Assembly (NCBI GenBank): GCA_025529335.1
Contig: JAMYHX010000166.1
Location: 16,192-80,191 of the forward strand
Source of the DNA: Rhizopus sp. PT2906
Lineage: Eukaryota; Mucoromycota; Mucoromycetes; Mucorales; Rhizopodaceae
Direction: 5' to 3'
DNA: 64,000 bases
The position numbers and the translations under genes were made by a program. Shown here piece after piece: positions 58,314-64,000 of this stretch. Position 1 is the stretch's first letter. Each line of letters starts with the position of its first letter. The notes under the pieces are model-generated. The model searched no databases, had not been told where the DNA came from, and saw only the letters and a list, made by a program, of their open reading frames with translations.

Positions 58314-58486
58314 AAGCGAAGGTAAAAGATGGGAAAGAGAGGGGGAGGAAATCATATTTTGTATTTTGTATTTTCATGTCTAATCTAGTAATTCAAGTGT
58401 CGAAACAAATTCTACTTGAATTGGTGGAGACACTCAAATACAAAATAAGCAATATGATTTGCTGATCCAGAGAAATAGTCTACTTG

Positions 58487-59488
58487 GTTCAATCGCATGT
58501 CATATTATCTTCCGCATCAAAGAACTGGTCGTCATCTTCATCAGAAGCATCGTCAATATCAATCAGCGTGTTGGAGAAATCAAATTGAGAGAGATGTTCA
58601 CGGCAATAGTGATTTTCAAAGACAGCGGAGGAAGACCAGTTGCCCATGGTGACAACATCATCTTTAGGAATACCTGCTTTAAGAGCGAAATATTAAGCGA
58701 TGGACCGGAGAGAAACACGTGATTCTGTTGTGGATATTCTAACAATTTTGCCGATCCAACGTTGAATTGTAGAACACTGAGCAGCTTGAGCGGAGCGTAA
58801 GAGTACAGAAACAGTGTATCAGGAGAGTTCGAAGGGCTGCTTGAAAATCGGCAAGAGGCGTCATAGAACTTTTGGGTTGGAGCAGCTGTCGACTTGAAGG
58901 TGGGATTTATTGTTTGAAAGCCCAGAGTATTACGCATATCGTTGACTTGTGAGGAGAGATTGAGCAATAAGGTGCGACAATCGGCTAAGATGGTTAAATA
59001 TCTTTGAATGTTAGCATTCTCATTGTCCAAGCTGATTTCATGACCGAGTATGTCAAGAGGACGAAAGATACCCGAGATTAAATATTGAAGACGTTTGAGA
59101 GCCATATCTTGTTTTGTTTGAGATGGTTTCATACGATGAGCAGCATCTGGAATCGTATCCAGCGGTTGATATTGAACATTTTCCATGGTTGGATATCGAT
59201 GATTTTGGCACGTTGATCATCTGAGAGGGCTGGCGTAGCAAAAATAGCCTTATCCAAAGAGAGAACCTCGGAGAGGATGGGCGAAGGTGTCCAATTGTAG
59301 GTAGGACGAACACCAATGGAGTGGAGAGAGGTTACACCGCTGCTGTCATCCATGTGATCATCGAAAGGTGAAGCCGAAGTCGAAGAAGGTAAGTGAGGAA
59401 CCAACAATTCCTCTAAGCGTTGGATTTGTTGTTGTTGCATAGCAACCAACTGTTCGATAATAAGATTTTTGTTATTATTGAAACTCAT
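58487..59488 (-). pseudogene. Fused gag-like and tyrosine-recombinase remnant of the deleted DIRS element
   Basis: The first part starts at 59488 (MSFNNNKNLIIEQLVAMQ) with a Gln-rich coil. After a frameshift near 59180 it continues VQYQPLDTIPDAAHRM, RLQYLISGIFRPLDILG and NIQRYLTILADCRTLLLNL, typical of gag-like ORF1 proteins of Mucoralean DIRS elements. Near 58800 another frame takes over with AQAAQCSTIQRWIGKIVRI, VSLRSIA, MGNWSSSAVFENHYC and an acidic tail ending at 58487: this is the C-terminus of a tyrosine recombinase with its HxxR-like box and the terminal Tyr. The central half of a full element is lost. Confidence 0.7.
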
Positions 59489-59511
59489 ATTTGCGATGCT
59501 GACCGAGCGAA

Positions 59512-59591
59512 AAAGAAGATCAACTGTATACTTGTAGAAATATTTTATTTTTTATTGTATTTCGATGGCCTTTAATAAAAAGAAGATAATA
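59512..59591. repeat. Right inverted end of the deleted DIRS element
   Basis: Reverse-complement partner of 58235-58313. It ends only 40 bp before the left end of the complete DIRS element. Confidence 0.8.
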
Positions 59592-59631
59592 AAGTGAATT
59601 GCGTTTGCAAAAAGAATTTTTGGGAAATAAA

Positions 59632-59751
59632 AATGGCTATGTTGCCGAAACGAAGACTAAGGATGTGGTTATAGGCTTTCTAGCCGCGCTTTATTCTCAG
59701 TAATATAAAAAATAAAAAATTTCTACTTATTGTTCTCTTTACATCTTTCTA
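59632..59751. repeat. Left inverted terminal repeat of the complete DIRS element
   Basis: It begins AATGGCTATGTTGCCGAAAC and is the exact reverse complement of 63616-63735. Confidence 0.95.
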
Positions 59752-59796
59752 TGCGTGCATTCACTGTGTTTTGAGAACTGGTGGCAGGGATGGGCT

Positions 59797-62700
59797 TCAA
59801 AAGAGTCTTCTGTACCATGGGAGGGGAGCCACCACATCCTTAGTCTTCGTTTCGGCAACATAGCCATTGTGGGTCGTGCCTACCACAATCGCCGTTGCCT
59901 CCACTCCGACCTCGGATGTGGTTATGTTCTTGGTAACTTCTCCAAACACAGTGTTGACTATATCGGATCCACGCTTGTGCGGATTCCTTGGTCGGTAGTA
60001 ATAGTCCTCGAAGGTGTTGCTTGTCAAACTCCAGTTCGCGTGCAATTTTATTTGTTCTATTGGGACACCTAAAGATACTGCCTTCGTGCTTGCTGCGGAT
60101 CGCAAGGAATGTGCCTTGTACTTATTTGTGTTGATCCCAGAATCTTGCATTATGCCTTCCAGCCACCTGCTGGCTGTTTTAGGTTGAATTGATTTTGCGG
60201 ATGTACGGCCATTACCCAAGTACGCTAGGAACAATGTGTGTTCTTCCTCCAACAAAATTCTAAAGTCCTTGGTACGTTGGACAAATGCCTTCAATGTTCG
60301 AACAGGGCATAGGTTTTGATATTCGCCTAGGCCCAATTTGCTTGCTTTCGGCTTGATCTCTTTCGGCGTCCGTACAATTAATGTTACTCCAAGAAGCTGG
60401 TCATTCAACTCAATAAACGATACATCGCGATATTGTAAGCTACCTAAATCTGAACGTGGACGCCACATCGTAGCTATTGCTAAGAATACTAGAGTCTTTC
60501 TTTGTAGTTGATCTAGCAATAGATTTTCTGTATTCCCCCAATTGTTGACCATCTGTAGCAGCGGATTGATATCGAATTTTTCTTCGGAGATATTTGGTAG
60601 TTTATTCTTTATTCTTTTTCTCGCTTGAAAGAATTGTTGAATCAATCTCTGCTCAGCGATGTCAGGCTTGTTGCTATGGATAATTCGGAAAACTGAGGCT
60701 AATGCTGATCTCACCACGTTGAGATGCTGTGATGAGTAGGTCTGAATTGATACCAAGTATCTTAACACCAGGTGGGAATCATACTCTGTTGGGTTTCTCT
60801 TAGGATTCTCTGAAAAACACCAATTTGCCCAGTTTTTCCAATGGCGATTGTAGGCGTCATTGGTTGACTTGCGGATAGCCTGAGCTAGAAACTTTGAAGT
60901 AGCTTCATCCATCCATTCTTTCTCCTGGTACATCCGGATAACCGCCATACGGTTACTGAGAAATTCTTCTTCAAGTTGAAGACTAAGGGTTGCGCCTTGT
61001 TGCGCTTCAACACCATCGGTCACCATCACACAATCTTGTACTCGATCTTGGTTGATTTTCTTCAACACCTGCGGTATCAGTTTCCAAGGTGGATGTAGGA
61101 AGAGACCCTTCCTGGGCCATGCTTGCTGGAAAGCATCTGTTCTCTCTGCTCTGGGATCGATCTTCCATGACCAGTACCGTTTCAACTTCTTGTTGGTGTC
61201 ATCGGCAAACGCATCTATCTTGAGACTGACATTCCATTCCTGTGAAATTTGTTTGACAACCCAATGTGGCAAGCTGTAATTGTGGAATAGTTGAGACATT
61301 CGGCTCAGGGCGTCGGCCTCTGTATTCTTCACTCCTGGGATGTGCTGGTAAATTACTGTCAGGTTGTGCTGATTGCATATGTCTTGTATCTCTAGAGCAA
61401 TTAGCTGCAGTGTGGGGGAAGCGGTTCCACCCGCCTTCGCGGCATACTTCAGAGCTGTACGGTTGTCGGAATATATGTGAATCGTTTGATCTCGAAATCT
61501 TTGTGCATGCGCTTGTAGCGCAAACCGAATCGCCATAAGTTCTCTCACGTTTATTGACAACTGCTTCTCGTTCTTGTTCCAAAACCCATATCTCTTGACT
61601 ATGTCGCTGGTTATGCCCCATCCACTGTCGCTGGCATCTACATGGATCGTCACCGCAGGCGGAGCAGGGAGCCGTGTCATGATCGGAAGTCCATTCTTGA
61701 ATGTACTCTGTGTTAACCACCAGCGAAGTTCTTCTTGAGCATGATTGGATAGATGACATAGTTGTTCCCATCGAGCTTGTTTCCCCATCAAGTTCCTTGC
61801 CAAATCTCGCTGGATAAATCGCATGTGAATCAGCGCTTCGCCTACTGCTGGCAACAGTGCTGTCATCTTGCCTAGTAAGGCAGCTATCCATCGGCAAGTC
61901 TTGGTTGTCTTCAACACTTGCTTGATACGTATATATATGGCCTCTAGTTTCTTCTTCGGTGCAGCGATCCTCATTGTCTTTGTATTGAATAAGAAACCGA
62001 GAAACTCTTGACAATGTGCCGGCTGGAGTTTGCTCTTCTTGTAGTTGATGATGAAGCCCAAGTGCTGAAGATGTGATATGACTATCTTGACATTTGTTTC
62101 CATCTCTTCCTTCGTCTTGGCTAAGAGGCAAACGTCGTCTAAGTAATATACTAGGCGTATTCCCTGCTTCCGTAGATGTTCCAAAGCAAATCCCATTAGC
62201 TTGGAGAATATCCTGGGAACGACACTGACCCCAAACGGAAGTGACTTGTATTGGTATATCACTCCTTCGTGCTTGAATGACAGATATTGTCTCGACTCCA
62301 CACTGATCGTAACTACTGTATACGCATCTTTGAGGTCGATCTTGGTTATATAATCGTCCGTCTCTATGATCTCTCGAAGTGCTGACACTCCCTCCATCTT
62401 GAAGTGCTGACACTGAATGAATGCGTTGATTCGTTTGCAATCCAAGATAGGTCTTATCTTGTCTTTCTCCTGGATCGTACACAAGTTGGATAGGAACCGA
62501 TCGTCTTGGGAAGGAGATCTCTCGATCACCCCTGATTCTAAAAACTTGTGTACCGCTTCATGAGCATGTTTCTGCTCCATCTCGGAAGCTTGATAGTTTC
62601 TGGATGCCCATGGGATCGGCTTGGACGACCACTGAATCTTGTAGCCTTGTTCGATTACCGAGATTGGCCACTTGTGGGATGTTGACGATTTCCAAGCTGA

Positions 62701-62886
62701 GATGAAGTGCTGAAGACGGCCACCCGGTGGAATGCCATCCTCCGGAATCACATAGTGGCTGTCGTTCGTTGAGATGGAGCTCGGTTGGCAAGCCACTTGT
62801 GGTGGATTTGTCAGCTGAATTATTGCTGTTGGTTGAGACTCTGGCCTTGTTGCAGTGTTGGATTTTGTTTGGGTTTCCCACCCCAA
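59797..62886 (-). CDS. DIRS polyprotein: reverse transcriptase, RNase H, tyrosine recombinase
   Basis: An uninterrupted 1029-aa frame. Reverse transcriptase landmarks: KDKIRPILDCKRINAFI, ITKIDLKDAYT, YQYKSLPFGVSVVPRIFSK and the active-site VYYLDDVCLLA (YxDD-type). RNase H landmarks: IHVDASDSGWG, INVRELMAIRFAL, IYSDNRTALKY and KNTEADALSR. Tyrosine recombinase landmarks in the last 350 residues: MWRPRSDLGSL (first Arg), AHSLRSAAS (HxxR box), HANWSL, and the nucleophilic Tyr in TFEDYYYRP. The enzyme would copy the element's RNA and integrate a circular intermediate. The start overlaps the upstream gag-like ORF by 67 nt in a different frame, so reinitiation or frameshifting may be used. The 3' coding end overlaps the internal complementary region. 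Confidence 0.93.
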   Translation of the reverse strand: MGWETQTKSNTATRPESQPTAIIQLTNPPQVACQPSSISTNDSHYVIPEDGIPPGGRLQHFISAWKSSTSHKWPISVIEQGYKIQWSSKPIPWASRNYQASEMEQKHAHEAVHKFLESGVIERSPSQDDRFLSNLCTIQEKDKIRPILDCKRINAFIQCQHFKMEGVSALREIIETDDYITKIDLKDAYTVVTISVESRQYLSFKHEGVIYQYKSLPFGVSVVPRIFSKLMGFALEHLRKQGIRLVYYLDDVCLLAKTKEEMETNVKIVISHLQHLGFIINYKKSKLQPAHCQEFLGFLFNTKTMRIAAPKKKLEAIYIRIKQVLKTTKTCRWIAALLGKMTALLPAVGEALIHMRFIQRDLARNLMGKQARWEQLCHLSNHAQEELRWWLTQSTFKNGLPIMTRLPAPPAVTIHVDASDSGWGITSDIVKRYGFWNKNEKQLSINVRELMAIRFALQAHAQRFRDQTIHIYSDNRTALKYAAKAGGTASPTLQLIALEIQDICNQHNLTVIYQHIPGVKNTEADALSRMSQLFHNYSLPHWVVKQISQEWNVSLKIDAFADDTNKKLKRYWSWKIDPRAERTDAFQQAWPRKGLFLHPPWKLIPQVLKKINQDRVQDCVMVTDGVEAQQGATLSLQLEEEFLSNRMAVIRMYQEKEWMDEATSKFLAQAIRKSTNDAYNRHWKNWANWCFSENPKRNPTEYDSHLVLRYLVSIQTYSSQHLNVVRSALASVFRIIHSNKPDIAEQRLIQQFFQARKRIKNKLPNISEEKFDINPLLQMVNNWGNTENLLLDQLQRKTLVFLAIATMWRPRSDLGSLQYRDVSFIELNDQLLGVTLIVRTPKEIKPKASKLGLGEYQNLCPVRTLKAFVQRTKDFRILLEEEHTLFLAYLGNGRTSAKSIQPKTASRWLEGIMQDSGINTNKYKAHSLRSAASTKAVSLGVPIEQIKLHANWSLTSNTFEDYYYRPRNPHKRGSDIVNTVFGEVTKNITTSEVGVEATAIVVGTTHNGYVAETKTKDVVAPLPWYRRLF
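59831..59868. repeat. Internal complementary region of the complete DIRS element
   Basis: 38 bp whose reverse complement equals the first 38 bp of the left inverted repeat. It is thought to template closing of the circular intermediate in DIRS elements. Confidence 0.85.
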
Positions 62887-63593
62887 GTAAAATTCTTTCG
62901 ACCGCGTCCTCTGCTGAATCCTCCCCTGTATTGACCTTGATCCTTGTTTCTAAATTGTCGATTTCCATGTCTTATGTTGCTGACAATGGTTTCTTCATAT
63001 CGGGCTTGCTGAATTCTGTCAACATCTTCTTGTGAAAAAACAAAGTCCTTGTCATCTTCGTCTTCTTCGTCCAGATACCTGACTGAACCCGGGAGTTTGA
63101 GTGATCTTGCAGTAAGCTCTTTTGCTTCATTGTCAATCGATTTGCCGGCAGCAAAGGCATAGATGGCCAAACGCCTGACCTTTTCCAGTACTTGTTCGAG
63201 GAGTTCGCTGTCGTTGTCTCCTCCACCTCGTTCAACAACAAATTTGATTTTTTCAAATACTTCGGTTGCTCCCCTTGCTGCAACTCTAAGTCGATCTCCA
63301 TCTTTGAACCTCTGTTGGATCGACTGATATGCATCCATTTTTGCATTCTTAAGCTCTTGGACAAACATCTTATTGACTGCGCCTGACTTGGTCCACTTGC
63401 CTCCGTCGTATTGCAAGGCTTCCTTTGTAAACTTTTGGGTGTTTGTCCTGAGTTCCTTGCTGGAAGACTTTTCCAGATCCTCGAGGATTTCACTTGGTAA
63501 TGCATACTCTGTTGATTTGTCTCTACCGGTCTGTGCGGTGTGGCGCTGGATGAGCTCAATGATTTGTGCTTCTGTAAGACCATAATCTGACAT
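62820..63593 (-). CDS. DIRS gag-like ORF1
   Basis: 257 aa. The N-terminal part is helical and charged (LTEAQIIELIQRHTAQTG, ILEDLEKSSSKELRTN), the middle contains FKDGDRLRVAARGATEVFEK and an acidic patch (YLDEEDEDDKDFVF), and the C-terminus is Gly/Arg/Gln-rich (YRGGFSRGRGRKNF), suited to RNA binding. ORF1 proteins of DIRS elements are presumed to form the particle or ribonucleoprotein. It starts 22 bp inside the right inverted repeat boundary, so the repeat likely supplies the promoter. It overlaps the polymerase ORF by 67 nt. Confidence 0.8.
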   Translation of the reverse strand: MSDYGLTEAQIIELIQRHTAQTGRDKSTEYALPSEILEDLEKSSSKELRTNTQKFTKEALQYDGGKWTKSGAVNKMFVQELKNAKMDAYQSIQQRFKDGDRLRVAARGATEVFEKIKFVVERGGGDNDSELLEQVLEKVRRLAIYAFAAGKSIDNEAKELTARSLKLPGSVRYLDEEDEDDKDFVFSQEDVDRIQQARYEETIVSNIRHGNRQFRNKDQGQYRGGFSRGRGRKNFTWGGKPKQNPTLQQGQSLNQQQ

Positions 63594-63615
63594 TTGTGTA
63601 CCACGATGCGCGGCT

Positions 63616-63735
63616 TAGAAAGATGTAAAGAGAACAATAAGTAGAAATTTTTTATTTTTTATATTACTGAGAATAAAGCGCGGCTAGAAAGCCTATAACC
63701 ACATCCTTAGTCTTCGTTTCGGCAACATAGCCATT
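63616..63735. repeat. Right inverted terminal repeat of the complete DIRS element
   Basis: Exact reverse complement of 59632-59751. It lies at the 5' side of the element's genes. Confidence 0.95.
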
Positions 63736-63793
63736 TTTTTTATTTGTTTAGACTCACTACATTTTGGGATCTACTAGGACGAAAACACTTTGT

Positions 63794-63908
63794 GTATCTG
63801 ACTTTTTTCTCTGATATTTGACTTTTTTCTCTGATATCTGACTTTTTCTCTGATTATCTGATTTTTTCTCTGATATCTGACTTTTTCTCTGATTATCTGA
63901 TTTTTCTC
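63794..63908. repeat. Imperfect 19-22-bp tandem repeat, about six units
   Basis: Units of the form TATCTGACTTTTTTCTCTGA follow one another, alternating GAC and GAT variants. They lie directly upstream of the zinc-finger start codon, in its presumed leader or core promoter. Confidence 0.85.
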
Positions 63909-63919
63909 TCACAATCTAA

Positions 63920-64000
63920 ATGAATTCAGATAAACAAAAAAGCTTTCAATGCGATGACTGCAAACTTGATTTTAATTCTCATTTAAAATTGGCAAATCAT
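63920..64000 (+). CDS. C2H2 zinc-finger protein, 5' end only
   Basis: The ATG at 63920 opens a frame that runs off the window after 27 codons. It starts MNSDKQKSFQ and enters a C2H2 finger (CDDCKLDFNSHLKLANH), with Cys-x2-Cys and the first His visible. Too little is present to name it; a nuclear transcription factor is the usual role of such proteins. Confidence 0.6.
   Translation, partial: MNSDKQKSFQCDDCKLDFNSHLKLANH

Larger units (their letters stand above)
58235..59591 (-). mobile_element. Internally deleted DIRS-type element (about 1.36 kb)
   Basis: The two ends, 58235-58313 and 59512-59591, are inverted copies of one another with few differences; shared blocks include TATTATCTTCTTTTTATTAA and ACAGTTGATCTTCTTT. 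Between them, on the minus strand, lies the start of a DIRS-type gag-like protein fused to the end of a tyrosine recombinase; reverse transcriptase and RNase H are missing. A short segment outside the left end (58204-58234) recurs inside at 58435-58465, which resembles the internal complementary or edge-copy region of DIRS elements. Frameshifts mark it as old and not self-sufficient. Confidence 0.75.
59632..63735 (-). mobile_element. Complete DIRS-like YR retrotransposon (4.1 kb)
   Basis: Bounded by 120-bp inverted repeats (59632-59751 and 63616-63735) that are identical by eye. Both internal reading frames are on the minus strand and uninterrupted: a gag-like ORF and a long ORF with reverse transcriptase, RNase H and tyrosine recombinase. 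A 38-bp internal complementary region (59831-59868) copies the outermost inverted-repeat sequence in opposite orientation, the hallmark of the DIRS1 group's circular-DNA replication. There is no target-site duplication, as expected for recombinase-based integration. The perfect ends suggest recent activity. Confidence 0.92.

Noticed and set aside
59632..63735. LTR retrotransposon (Ty3/Ty1) interpretation
   Set aside because: There are no direct LTRs, protease or DDE integrase; the ends are inverted and a tyrosine recombinase is present, so DIRS type fits.
1..64000. CRISPR arrays, operons, riboswitches, rRNA
   Set aside because: The window is clearly eukaryotic; no regularly spaced palindromic repeats or ribosomal sequence was seen.

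Overview
The window is nuclear DNA of a filamentous fungus, most likely a member of the Mucorales (Mucoromycota). It is AT-rich. Genes are split by many short introns of about 45-70 nt with GTAAGT-like donors. Recognisable fungal proteins include an ERMES subunit, a Reg1/AreA-type DUF1752 protein and an NmrA-like protein, and the mobile elements (DIRS-like, Crypton-derived, Fanzor-like, MULE) are of kinds common in this group. The genus cannot be fixed by eye. Exon joins below were worked out by hand from splice-site consensus and phase; almost all close without a phase error.

Layout. 0-5 kb: the 3'-truncated end of an unknown gene, a DUF1752 gene with a 23-nt microexon, a NudE-type dynein regulator and a Derlin. 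5-13.7 kb: a gene-poor accessory block with small unrecognised spliced genes, a Crypton-derived GCR1_C-domain gene that lacks a recombinase core, a decayed Fanzor/TnpB-like nuclease gene and a MULE transposase pseudogene. 13.9-18.4 kb: cytochrome c1, a PIP 5-kinase and a type-5 peroxiredoxin. 18.6-20.7 kb: a small pogo-like MITE and unresolved remnants. 20.7-26.2 kb: an NDUFAF7/MidA-like methyltransferase, a short/branched-chain acyl-CoA dehydrogenase, NIF3 and an NmrA-like protein. 27.5-36.8 kb: a rhodanese plus tyrosine phosphatase, Mdm34, Get1 and the splicing helicase Prp16. 37.8-50.9 kb: adrenodoxin reductase, argininosuccinate lyase, an AMACR-type CoA-transferase, an ArfGAP, Cwc25, a Leu5-type mitochondrial carrier and phospholipase D. 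51-58 kb: gene-poor apart from a Ran1-type kinase, with a Tc1-like fragment. 58.2-63.7 kb: two DIRS-type elements side by side, one old and internally deleted, one apparently complete with identical 120-bp inverted ends. The right edge cuts a C2H2 zinc-finger gene.

The genes do not form a single pathway. Mitochondrial functions recur: cytochrome c1, the NDUFAF7-like protein, acyl-CoA dehydrogenase, Mdm34, ferredoxin reductase and the CoA carrier. Membrane-lipid and trafficking signalling also recurs (PIP5K and PLD, which are linked through PIP2; ArfGAP; Derlin; Get1), as does pre-mRNA splicing (Prp16, Cwc25). Gene pairs are tightly packed, with convergent 3' ends 57-145 bp apart and a 124-bp divergent promoter between NIF3 and the NmrA-like gene. 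No rRNA or tRNA gene was recognised.
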